Below, piece by piece: positions 6,777 to 12,500 of a stretch of DNA of 12,500 nt (positions are counted from its first letter, which is position 1; each line of letters starts with the position of its first letter). The stretch lies in contig WPIO01000075.1 in the NCBI GenBank assembly GCA_009760855.2, positions 1,135,001-1,147,500 of the forward strand, in the 5' to 3' direction. The translations under genes were made by a program, and so were the position numbers. Under the pieces are notes generated by a model. It made no database searches. It had not been told where the DNA came from and saw only the letters and a list, made by a program, of their open reading frames with translations. This stretch comes from Cristatella mucedo (taxonomy: Eukaryota > Bryozoa > Phylactolaemata > Cristatellidae).

Positions 6777-7186
6777 AGATTCGCTTGCTTTGCTGCTGCG
6801 CTGCTTTTTTTTCCTCCATTAGCATCGGCGTGATCGCGCGAATGCAAATGAACACTCTCCTCTCGTGCTCTGCCTCGTGCAGCATTCACAGACCTGACAC
6901 GGCTATGCAGCTGTCCCCATTTGGTAATGCACACCCAGGTCTGTGGGAAAAAACACTGCGTTTTCTGTTCTTGGCTGCCAAAGTCAATGAACTTCTGAAG
7001 TTGCGTGCAAACGAAGGCTGGACCTGTATCTGAGGCAGTCGCATAGGTATTTGCTCTCATCCCTTGGAAGCGCTGCCGTACAGGGCCTTGAGTAGCCATT
7101 AGTAGCCTGCAGCAGCCTTTGCTGCCTTCGAGCCGGCTCCAGCAGATCTCTTGTGCAGACACGAGAGGATTTGTGTGCAAATGCAT
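6701..7186 (-). CDS. 161-codon ORF, unknown protein
   Basis: One of the longest non-repeat frames in the window, from ATG at 7186 to TGA at 6701. It has scattered Cys/Gln and a mid-section containing QLQKFIDFGSQEQKTQCFFP. No signal peptide, membrane segment or known motif is seen. Composition is plausible up to about residue 140; the last 20 residues look less natural than the overlapping frame 6594-6776, hinting at a frameshift or splice. One ORF of this size is expected by chance in roughly this much sequence, so support is weak. The (CT)41 tract lies 37 bases upstream of its ATG. Confidence 0.28.
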   Translation of the reverse strand: MHLHTNPLVSAQEICWSRLEGSKGCCRLLMATQGPVRQRFQGMRANTYATASDTGPAFVCTQLQKFIDFGSQEQKTQCFFPQTWVCITKWGQLHSRVRSVNAARGRAREESVHLHSRDHADANGGKKSSAAAKQANLCCHLVDLLVNPMPATFQIEFWPQI

Positions 7187-7219
7187 TGCAACAGCACGAG
7201 CACTGGTGCAACATACAGA

Positions 7220-7222
<3 letters not shown>

Positions 7223-7304
<82 letters not shown>
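7223..7304 (+). repeat. (CT)41 microsatellite
   Basis: Uninterrupted CT dinucleotides over 82 bases. Minus-strand ORFs crossing it encode only Arg-Glu repeats and plus-strand ones only Ser-Leu, so they are artefacts. It may form triplex DNA. Copy number may be inexact in the assembly. Confidence 0.97.
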
Positions 7305-7307
<3 letters not shown>

Positions 7308-7367
7308 GCGCAAAACCGGCGTTGTGCTGGTCGTTTAGGCTACACAGCTGGCTGAAGCTTGATAGTC

Positions 7368-7838
7368 TGCTTCGAACTGATCCGGCCACGAGCATTCAAA
7401 GGGTCCAAGAATCTTTCTAAGTTCTGCGACTTCAGTTTGCCAGATGTAGTCGCTGAGAGGAAGCCAGTCATGCTCCAAAACGAGCTGGCCCTTATGATCA
7501 CGTATACCCAGAGGGCATGCAGTTGCAACCTGTACACAGGTGGCTCGAATTACAGAAGTTTGTGCAAATGCTGCTCCCTGCCCCTGAGGTCGATTAGGGA
7601 GGCCTGTAGCTCCAGCGGCGGCTCCAGCTCCATTTCCATCGGCTCAGCTTTGCAACTACATTCCGGAATGCTGAGCACACAGAAATCCACGCGCTCGAAT
7701 GCCATTGGAGGGTATCGTAGCAGTGGCCACTGCGGCGATCAGCATGGCCGGATCCATGGCCGGATCCATGGCCGGATCCGAGAGTCGACGCTTCCTGAAA
7801 CAAAGACGACGATGATAAAAGCTCCGAATCCTGGCTAG
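7368..7838 (+). CDS. Open frame, unknown product
   Basis: A long plus-strand frame (open from 7359 to the stop ending at 7838) with no convincing ATG. A candidate acceptor (gcttgatag) precedes 7368. The first 55 residues look most protein-like, including LSKFCDFSLPDVVAERKPVM. The later part is Ser/Gly-rich and reads the 12-bp repeat at 7744-7779 as His-Gly-Arg-Ile units. A candidate donor CACAG|GTGGCT lies near 7538. The minus strand is open across parts of the same region, including 7340-7537. No family is identified. Confidence 0.2.
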   Translation, partial: CFELIRPRAFKGSKNLSKFCDFSLPDVVAERKPVMLQNELALMITYTQRACSCNLYTGGSNYRSLCKCCSLPLRSIREACSSSGGSSSISIGSALQLHSGMLSTQKSTRSNAIGGYRSSGHCGDQHGRIHGRIHGRIRESTLPETKTTMIKAPNPG

Positions 7839-7875
7839 AGCAATCAAAAGCCGTTGTCAAAGATTGGCCAGACAT
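7594..7875 (-). CDS. 93-codon ORF, unknown product
   Basis: Starts at ATG 7875-7873 in an acceptable context and ends at TAA 7594-7596. The N-terminal half is Ser/Asp/Leu-rich (MSGQSLTTAFDCSSQDSELL, then a Ser run), followed by three Gly-Ser-Gly-His units encoded by the 12-bp repeat. The C-terminus is Trp/Arg/Ser-rich and less natural, so the real coding may stop earlier at a splice donor. A plus-strand frame reaching 8070 is open in exactly the same triplet register over the 5' end, so strand is uncertain. It could be a first exon leading towards 6701-7186. Confidence 0.28.
   Translation of the reverse strand: MSGQSLTTAFDCSSQDSELLSSSSLFQEASTLGSGHGSGHGSGHADRRSGHCYDTLQWHSSAWISVCSAFRNVVAKLSRWKWSWSRRWSYRPP
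7744..7779 (+). repeat. 3 x 12-bp perfect tandem repeat
   Basis: Three exact copies of atggccggatcc. The period is a multiple of three, so each open frame keeps its register: Gly-Ser-Gly-His on the minus strand and His-Gly-Arg-Ile on the plus strand. Confidence 0.97.
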
Positions 7876-8070
7876 GCGAAACCACGATCATTTCAGTTTG
7901 TTCGTAAAGGACGTGACAAGAAGCTGATCACCACAGTAGCAGCAGCTTCTTCTGCTGCTCGAGCTGATTGTGCTTGGCACTGTTCAGCCCGATGTCAGCA
8001 TTGCAACGACGCAATCGCCCAAACTGTCAGCTTAGGTATGCCGATGAGGAAGCCTGCCGGTTCTGTCTGA

Positions 8071-8458
8071 CCTCCATCGCCAATCCGCAGATGCTGCTAG
8101 CCGAGTTACAGCTTGCATCCTGACGTGCCACTACCTACTCCAAAGAAACGGTTCCTGAACCGTTTCGGAATATTGTGCAAAAAGTGACCAGCGATGCAGT
8201 CAGCTTGTATTCTCCTAAGAAGCTAGGCAAATGTCTTGTCATTCGTTTTTAACATAGGAGCCAGCCAGCAGAAGAACGAAAAAATTGCCCCTGACTTTTC
8301 GTGACCCTCGGGATCTTGTCATCTCATCTTAAGCTGCCAATCGTTGCCATCTGTCTAGATGTTTGCTGCAATGTCGACTGCAGCAGGGCGTTCAACATTC
8401 AGCCAAGGTTTAGCAATGCCTCCAAAGTACATACCACAAAAGCAAGCACTTCTCTTCA
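8071..8458. other. Unassigned stretch with one short hairpin
   Basis: No supported gene. A perfect hairpin lies at 8145-8166 (gaaacggttc, spacer ct, gaaccgtttc). A plus-strand frame of 86 codons (8301-8561) runs into the SINE head and looks incidental. Confidence 0.5.
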
Positions 8459-8551
8459 AGGCCGTGGTGGCACACTAGGTAAGTCAGTTACTTTGCACGA
8501 CCTCGGTCCCGAGGTTGTGGTTTCGAATCCTGCTCTGGGTGCAATTCTTTA
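8459..8551 (+). mobile_element. tRNA-derived SINE head
   Basis: aggccgtggtggcacactagg, then ttgcacgacctcggtcccgaggttgtggtttcgaatcctgctctgggtgc, follows the layout of a tRNA-derived SINE. The A box is tggcacactagg (8468-8479). The B box is TTTCGAATCC at 8521-8530, preceded by ttgtgg, one substitution from GTTCGAATCC. A cctcggtcccgagg dyad lies between them. The A-to-B distance (about 52) is longer than in a plain tRNA, and there is no clean cloverleaf, so this is a retroposon head, not a tRNA gene. The 3' body and tail are unclear; an AT-rich run at 8620-8640 may mark the end. The GTAAGT-like string inside the A box region is part of the element. Confidence 0.72.
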
Positions 8552-9304
8552 TTGGTGTTGAAGTGGTAGTGATAACCTTCGAGGCTCTTCTGTTGCCATA
8601 CAGAAGAGGCTGTTAGCGAGTAATTATTTATTTATAAATCGATCGACTCAGCTAGGCTTCTCTCACTGAGATGCTCTCAGTGCAGTCGTGGCCTGCTCTC
8701 ACCGGCAACTGCTCCTGCCGAGGTAACACCTCTCGAGGCAGCTTTCTAGGTTGATATTGCAGCCTTTCACTTGTTGGTGGCCTACTGGCAGGCAGGATAC
8801 CAGGATGAACGCTCCGAGCACACGGCTTTAGCTCGGCATCGATGCCCATGCGGCCACTCTTACTACACAATCTCTTGCCAACATTTCCAGGATGTCATCA
8901 CTTCTCAAGTCTCATCGTCGACTGCTCTCGATTGCAGCTATGCCCTCTCTACCTGTCCTCGTGACTTACAGCTGTTGACCCGAAAAGATGGATGCTTACC
9001 ATGTGTGCACCCGGGCAGGGGGTGGATCCCTCCTCCTGTTAAGTGAGAGGCTGGTCGGTCAACACGAGTCATTTTCAAACAGCAAACTTACGAAAAGGGA
9101 AGTCTCAAGGTGTCCAAGCAAGCCCTCCCGCATGGACGGCTTCCCGTGAGACGGCTGCTAGCCCACACACGGTACGTGCACACCATCGTAGGATCTGCTG
9201 CCTCATACAAGGTCAACGTATGTCTCCCTCCTTGCAGTTTTTGCTGAATCATCCGTACAGCTGTTCACCCACTCATAGAAAGCAGTCCAACCGAAGCTTC
9301 CTGG
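8552..9304. other. Unassigned stretch
   Basis: Contains an AT-rich run at 8620-8640 that may be a SINE tail. Short open frames lie on both strands (8652-8870 minus, 8771-9046 plus, 9043-9444 plus), none with a recognisable domain or convincing start. Nothing here can be called a gene with confidence. Confidence 0.5.
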
Positions 9305-9592
9305 TCAGTGGTCGTGTAATAGATGCCCTGCGACAGCAACCTGCCCTTGCAAAAGCAGGCCAGAGAAGGGCCCAGCTCCAAAGTAACTCTCCACTTCACC
9401 CCTTCCTTTCTGCTTCCCAATCTCTCCCCTACAATGGGTTTTAGGATGCAGAGAATCTCCTCCTGCAGCATAAACAGTAACTCGAAGCCATTGCTGTGCA
9501 AGGGGAGTCATAGCAACTGCCTCCCTGAGGTTAATGTTGAGCACAGCTGTCCAAGCCTCGGTAATCTGAGCTACTTGTGTACTGTTCAAGGA
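9305..9592 (-). CDS. Candidate terminal exon, unknown protein
   Basis: Minus-strand frame open from 9592 to TGA at 9305-9307. The early part is strikingly protein-like (QITEAWTAVLNINLREAVAM, then TPLAQQWLRVTVYAAGGD), with Ala/Val/Leu balance and purine-first codons. Candidate acceptors (tccttgaacag before 9581, gtagctcag slightly downstream) precede it, and it has no ATG at its start, so an internal or terminal exon is likelier than a whole gene. A longer plus-strand frame (9323-9838) is open in the same triplet register; its Ser/Pro/Cys/Leu-rich product looks like an antisense shadow. No family is recognised. Confidence 0.33.
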   Translation of the reverse strand, partial: SLNSTQVAQITEAWTAVLNINLREAVAMTPLAQQWLRVTVYAAGGDSLHPKTHCRGEIGKQKGRGEVESYFGAGPFSGLLLQGQVAVAGHLLHDH

Positions 9593-9880
9593 CTAGGTGC
9601 ATGCATATTACCCTCACAGAGGTTAGATCAGCTGCATGAGCATGCCACTGCCCTAAACCATAACCGAACTGATCCAGCGCAAGCCTGGTTTTGCTGCTCC
9701 CGATATATATTGCCTCACCCCCCACCCCCGGCGCATCTCTACAGCTTCCACCAGCTACCACTGCCACAGCTGCTGCTGCTGCTGCCGCTGCCCCCATTGC
9801 TGCTGTGGCTGCTGCTGCTACTGCCGCTGCAAGGATGACCTGCCACACAGCTTGTGTAGCCACACACGTTGCTCACCCAC
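9531..9880 (-). CDS. Ala-rich open frame, unknown protein
   Basis: Minus-strand frame ending at TAA 9531-9533. It opens with an alanine-rich segment encoded by the GCA/GCT repeat at 9765-9835, then a Gly-rich linker. A natural-looking stretch containing RLALDQFGYGLGQWHAHAAD follows. It overlaps the 9305-9592 frame in another register, which would need splicing or a frameshift to reconcile; a GG|GTAATA donor-like site lies near 9610. No domain is known, and the Ala run may be only the repeat being read. Confidence 0.28.
9765..9835 (+). repeat. Imperfect TGC/GCT triplet repeat
   Basis: Degenerate (TGC)n with CCG, CCC and GTG interruptions. In the minus-strand frame it encodes polyalanine; on the plus strand it gives poly-Leu or poly-Ala frames. 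Confidence 0.85.
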
Positions 9881-9900
9881 CGGGAGTATGTGCTTAACTC

Positions 9901-10224
9901 CTAGGCAAATATACACTCCTCATCAACAAGGGTAATCATCTGCTGTTCCCGGCCCTTGCTGCTGACTGATATACCGGCGGGCGGTACTTCAGAGAGGCTC
10001 ATAGAGGCGTTCATGTCTAGTGGCAATCTCGAAAGCTGTGACTCTGCAGCCGAAATGGCATGCAGCAGTGGCTGTGCAGCTTTCTGCACAGCTCCATTCC
10101 AGTCCGGCTCGGTCGTCAACGAGTATAGATTGACGGCTAGGTGCGACTTCGACGCATGTGTTGTGGAGGGCTCCGTGCAATAGGAGGGCTCTGTGTGGCA
10201 TCCTCTGTAAATTTCTACCTGATC
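9901..10224 (-). CDS. Candidate terminal exon, unknown protein
   Basis: Minus-strand frame open for 107 codons, ending at TAG 9901-9903. The peptide is well balanced: VQKAAQPLLHAISAAESQLS, then an SRLPLDMNASMSL stretch, and a C-terminus ending in MITLVDEECIFA. Codon use is purine-first and not repeat-driven after the first 20 codons. There is no ATG near the 5' end; a weak acceptor (aaatttacag) ends before 10204, so it is best read as a last exon. Near its 5' edge an 18-bp offset duplication repeats Thr-Glu-Pro-Ser. The plus strand is open over part of this (9956-10183) but looks less natural. No family is recognised. Confidence 0.4.
   Translation of the reverse strand, partial: DQVEIYRGCHTEPSYCTEPSTTHASKSHLAVNLYSLTTEPDWNGAVQKAAQPLLHAISAAESQLSRLPLDMNASMSLSEVPPAGISVSSKGREQQMITLVDEECIFA
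10165..10195 (+). repeat. Short direct duplication, 18-bp offset
   Basis: ggagggctccgtg (10165-10177) recurs as ggagggctctgtg (10183-10195) with one mismatch. The 18-bp offset keeps the minus-strand reading frame. Confidence 0.85.
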
Positions 10225-10583
10225 TTATGGAACTGGAGACAGCTCTGAGTGTGATCCTGTTTACGACATAGTGACTTGTATTTTCTGCAATCAGTGCGCT
10301 TTGATTTACGAGGTAAGTATTTTTGGATCAATGGCAGACTCAAGAAGCTCCACCATCCACTGTGCCGGACCACTCACAACATCCTTTATTTATGATTGTA
10401 CGATCGATGCCGACAGGAGCGTTACAGCTTCTTCTTGTGGGCATAAATCACAAACTGGCTTGATGTGCTGTCTCCTTCAGGGTCAGTTGCCTTGAAAGAG
10501 GCACTGAATCCTTACGATCCTAAGCATTTGTGCCTGAACCACAGAGCCTCAAGCCATAATCATATCGAATCGAGTTGCAAATC
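10225..10583. other. Unassigned stretch with a strong donor-like site
   Basis: On the plus strand GAG|GTAAGTAT at about 10310-10320 matches the 5' splice consensus very well, and acceptor-like runs (gtattttctgcaatcag, tgctgtctccttcag) lie near 10291 and 10480. A 74-codon plus-strand frame (10271-10495) spans these. No exon can be defined with confidence. Confidence 0.3.
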
Positions 10584-10680
10584 ATACGATGCATGTCACA
10601 CGATGCATGTCACATGATGCTCATCACATGCTGCTTGTCACATGATGCATGCCACAAGATGCACTGCATGCGATGAACAC
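10584..10680 (+). repeat. 14-bp minisatellite, about 7 copies
   Basis: Degenerate units of acatgatgcatgtc type: atacgatgcatgtc, acacgatgcatgtc, acatgatgctcatc, acatgctgcttgtc, acatgatgcatgcc, acaagatgcactgc and a partial last copy. The period of 14 is not a multiple of three, so it is unlikely to be coding. Confidence 0.9.
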
Positions 10681-10827
10681 AGCAGATACACTGCACCCGT
10701 CTTAACAGTAGCTCTGCTGCTTTGCTGTCTAGTGCTTCCACCAGTCACTTGTCACGTTTTGCTCTCAGCCCTGACTCGGGGTGTGGTGGGGGCTAGCTGC
10801 TGCCATTGTGACACAGAGCTTTTCTGA
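10642..10827 (+). CDS. Small hydrophobic ORF, probably chance
   Basis: 61 codons from ATG at 10642, which lies inside the 14-bp minisatellite, to TGA. It contains one strongly hydrophobic segment (VLTVALLLCCLVLPPVTCHV), as in a signal anchor, and several Cys. The start inside a repeat and the small size argue against a real gene. Confidence 0.13.
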   Translation: MMHATRCTACDEHSRYTAPVLTVALLLCCLVLPPVTCHVLLSALTRGVVGASCCHCDTELF

Positions 10828-11160
10828 GTTGCCTTCCCGAGATCAATCGGCTGGCCATGACTTAAAGTCGAAAATCCCATCCACCGAGCACCGTGCATCC
10901 CAAATGTTACCAAGAGTTGCTTGCAATCGAGCTCAGCTTCAAATCAAGCAGCCAAAGCTAACTGTCACAATCTCGGTCATTTCCATTTCGCCTTGTATGC
11001 TTGATTTATGATGCTAAATTCTAGAATAAGCCCCCCCCCCAGGCAAGATATCTCGGCCGATCAAGGCCCCTCGCGAGCTGTCTGATTTTCAGTGCTGAAC
11101 AGTATCATCTTTTTGCATAGCACGCTGACAACACCCATGTTCCCCGTGGCCAATCCTCCC
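10828..11160. other. Unassigned stretch with C10 tract
   Basis: No supported gene. A run of ten C lies at 11031-11040. Frames on both strands are short and unremarkable. Confidence 0.5.
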
Positions 11161-11200
11161 CTCAGGCCATCTGGGATCTAGCTGGAGGAGCAGAGGCATC

Positions 11201-11404
11201 ATGTGGCTAATCTCAGCCGAGAAGCTCTCCCGCGACCAGGATCTGCAGCAACTGATAAACAGTGAAGTGAACCTAGACTTCTCAGCGCTGGAGCAAGCTG
11301 GCTGCTGCTGCTGCACACTCCTCTACGCCAAGATGACCAGGCTGACTTGGGGCCAGCACCCGTGCAGCACTTCCGGGCTGAGAGCCGATCTGAACCAAAA
11401 CTGA
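11201..11404 (+). CDS. Candidate exon or small ORF, unknown protein
   Basis: 67 codons from ATG at 11201 to TGA at 11402. The first 35 residues are protein-like and could be helical (LISAEKLSRDQDLQQLINSE, then VNLDFSALEQAG), followed by four Cys from a TGC run and a weaker C-terminus. A strong acceptor-like sequence (aatcctcccctcag) lies at 11152-11165 upstream. Minus-strand frames (11089-11316 and 11199-11495) are also open and Ser/Arg-rich, so strand is uncertain. No domain is recognised. Confidence 0.25.
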   Translation: MWLISAEKLSRDQDLQQLINSEVNLDFSALEQAGCCCCTLLYAKMTRLTWGQHPCSTSGLRADLNQN

Positions 11405-11506
11405 CGAGCCTTGAAGCATAGTGGCTTTGTCCTGGGCACTCACCTCGAATTACAGCAGTAAAACATAGTATGGGGCTGGCTGAGTGCAAAACCATGACTT
11501 AACAAA

Positions 11507-11519
11507 CCCCCCCCCCCCC
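11507..11519 (+). repeat. C13 homopolymer
   Basis: Thirteen consecutive C. The count may be inexact because homopolymers are error-prone in sequencing. Confidence 0.95.
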
Positions 11520-11598
11520 GAGATCCCTCAGAGCAGAGCGCACCCTGGAGGGCTGCTATTCGGTCTCTATATAGCATGCTATGAAATAGCTGTTAACC

Positions 11599-11630
11599 AG
11601 TCAGCCGCACCCCGGGGGGGGGGGCTGACT
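11599..11630. repeat. Hairpin around C4-G11 tract
   Basis: agtcagcc (11599-11606) pairs with ggctgact (11623-11630) around a loop containing CCCC and a run of eleven G. A tandem ctga repeat follows. The G-run could also take part in G-quadruplex pairing. Confidence 0.7.
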
Positions 11631-11714
11631 GACTGACGAGAGCCTCGAACCTGTGCAATGACTGAGCAGACGTAGGGTGGAAGGCTGAGGCAACTGTAAG
11701 GAGCTCGGTCGATG

Positions 11715-11760
11715 GCAGCAGCAGCAGCAGCAGCTTCCTGATTAGCTGCTGCTGCTGCTG
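11715..11760. repeat. GCA/TGC triplet hairpin
   Basis: A GCA run (11715-11735) faces a TGC run (11744-11760), giving a perfect 17-bp stem (11719-11735 with 11744-11760) and an 8-nt loop tcctgatt. On the minus strand the right arm lies in the Ser/Gln-rich open frame that stops at 11742. Confidence 0.9.
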
Positions 11761-12023
11761 GGCTCGCTGGCCTGCCTGACCGGTCTGACCGGCCGGGCCT
11801 GCTGCTGCTCCCAGGCGTCGGCGTCTCGTGCTCCGCCGGCTGCTGCACCCAGTTGTACAAGGAAAAAGGGAAGCGGCTCGCTGAGGGACGCCGTCAGTGG
11901 CGGCTGCTGCTTTGGCGTGTGCAGCTTGAGCCCCGGCTTCTTTCTTCTGCAATCACTGTGCAATCGGACAGAGAACCTGAGGGCAGCGAGTGGCCTGTTG
12001 GTGTGGTCCGGTGCCTGTGCCTT
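11742..12023 (-). CDS. Ala/Gln/Pro/Ser-rich open frame, unknown
   Basis: Minus-strand frame of about 93 codons ending at TAA 11742-11744 in a poly-Ser run. It has a basic early part (SDCRRKKPGLKLHTPKQQPP) and Ala/Gly/Gln/Arg-rich low complexity afterwards. It is in the same frame as the 12120-12296 segment and separated from it only by two TGA codons. GC richness lowers stop frequency here, so openness alone is weak evidence. A disordered protein region, 5' untranslated sequence or chance are all possible. Confidence 0.22.
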   Translation of the reverse strand, partial: KAQAPDHTNRPLAALRFSVRLHSDCRRKKPGLKLHTPKQQPPLTASLSEPLPFFLVQLGAAAGGARDADAWEQQQARPVRPVRQASEPSSSSS

Positions 12024-12119
12024 TCACCGTGCGATTTCACGACAGTGTTCGACAGTGGCAGCAGCTGTGGCCAGCAGCCCTTTTTTCCTCTTACCCCGCT
12101 TCACCAACTCCGGAGACGG

Positions 12120-12296
12120 TCAGCTGAGCCAGTCGCTGATAACCTGCCGGTCAGCAGCCACTAGCAGGTGCTGCCCACTCGCAGCTGTGCAGTCCTCTGC
12201 CCAGCTCAACACGGCCTGCCTGCTCAATAACCAGCGGTGATTCAAAAGCACATCGTAACCGGGTCCATCAAACGCTTTGCTTAATACCTTATGAGC
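12120..12296 (-). CDS. Candidate exon, unknown protein
   Basis: Minus-strand frame of 58 codons ending at TGA 12120-12122. Composition is very natural for a globular domain: SKAFDGPGYDVLLNHRWLLS, then RQAVLSWAEDCTAAS and a GQHLLVAADRQVISDWLS end. It abuts the 12289-12498 frame in another register. A 70-nt GT-AG interval (12357 to 12288) would join the two in frame, though its acceptor has a poor pyrimidine tract; a single-base frameshift is the alternative. Beyond the TGA the same frame stays open for another 31 codons. No family is recognised. Confidence 0.4.
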   Translation of the reverse strand, partial: AHKVLSKAFDGPGYDVLLNHRWLLSRQAVLSWAEDCTAASGQHLLVAADRQVISDWLS

Positions 12297-12498
12297 TTAT
12301 GCGCTGGTGAGCTCCGTGTTGCCTATTCCTTTGCCTCGTCACAAGCCTCTCAAGTACCTCGGCACTTCCTTGCGCGCCTGTTGCTGAAGCTTCTGTTTCG
12401 CTCCAGTCGCTGGTGCGTACGTCACCCAGACTGGGGAGGGGCAATCCTGCGATCTGTGAAAGACTGGACGCAGACTCGGAAGCTGAGTACGGTACCGC
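12289..12498 (-). CDS. Partial exon running off the window, unknown protein
   Basis: Open from the window edge to TAA 12289-12291, 69 codons, 5' end missing. The peptide is Ser/Ala/Thr-rich and acidic early (SESASSLSQIAGLPLPSLGD, then DWSETEASATGAQGSAE), then basic and Arg/Gln-rich (VLERLVTRQRNRQHG). A pyrimidine-rich acceptor-like run (attgcccctccccag) lies at about 12442-12456, so the exon may begin there. The last 20 residues may instead be intron if the GAG|GTACTT donor at 12358/12357 is used to reach the 12120-12296 segment. The shift from polar low complexity to a more globular region would suit a protein with a disordered N-terminus. No family is identified. Confidence 0.4.
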   Translation of the reverse strand, partial: AVPYSASESASSLSQIAGLPLPSLGDVRTSDWSETEASATGAQGSAEVLERLVTRQRNRQHGAHQRISS

Positions 12499-12500
12499 TT

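Noticed and set aside
7099-7395. Arg-Glu and Ser-Leu repeat ORFs across the CT tract
   Set aside because: Direct translation of (CT)41; no unique coding around it in the same frame.
7811-7827. gacgacgatgataaa, which can read Asp-Asp-Asp-Asp-Lys, near BamHI/NcoI/SalI-like sites
   Set aside because: It resembled an engineered tag and linker, but the surrounding sequence is not vector-like, the site is out of frame with the ORFs there, and short matches occur by chance.
9323-9838. 171-codon plus-strand frame, longest outside repeats
   Set aside because: It is in exact antisense register to the more natural 9305-9592 minus frame, has Ser/Pro/Leu/Cys-heavy composition, and its end is poly-Leu from the triplet repeat.
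1-12500. CRISPR array, bacterial operon, phage or LTR retrotransposon
   Set aside because: No regularly spaced identical repeats with unique spacers, no ribosome-binding-site-led ORF series, and no LTR pair or gag-pol motifs were seen; the tandem repeats lack spacers.

Overview
The window looks like nuclear DNA of a metazoan, probably an invertebrate. The signs are remnants of CR1/L2/jockey-type non-LTR retrotransposons (LINEs), two tRNA-derived SINE-like heads, long AG/CT microsatellites, a long GGAGCA minisatellite, and no compact gene array, operon, CRISPR, rRNA or complete tRNA gene. The species cannot be named from this. No complete known gene was recognised.

Layout. 1-1200: mostly unassigned, with a probable LINE 3' tail on the minus strand at 58-135, an (AG)34 tract and a perfect 36-bp tandem duplication. 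1200-2150: short open frames of unknown status; one block is open on both strands in the same codon register. 2238-2866: GGAGCA-type minisatellite. 3191-3286: a perfect 46-bp-arm palindrome with a 4-nt spacer, the most striking single structure here. 3668-5740: a transposon-rich stretch holding a plus-strand LINE end with its tail, a minus-strand tRNA-like SINE head, and two diverged copies of one LINE 3' UTR in opposite orientation. The minus-strand copy still has recognisable reverse-transcriptase C-terminal coding.

5.8-12.5 kb carries the best host-like coding signal. Several short, stop-free, protein-like segments lie on the minus strand (5856-6096, 6594-7186, 7594-7875, 9305-10224, 11742-12498), some with plausible splice acceptors. 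They could be exons of one or more spliced minus-strand genes, but none matches a family I know, and several overlap open frames on the other strand. A (CT)41 tract, a 3x12-bp repeat, a plus-strand SINE head (8459-8551), a 14-bp minisatellite, poly-C tracts and GC-rich hairpins are interspersed.

No convincing new multi-gene system is visible. The points most worth following are the palindrome, the inverted LINE pair with a perfect DR1 motif beside it, and the unrecognised minus-strand exons at the right end.
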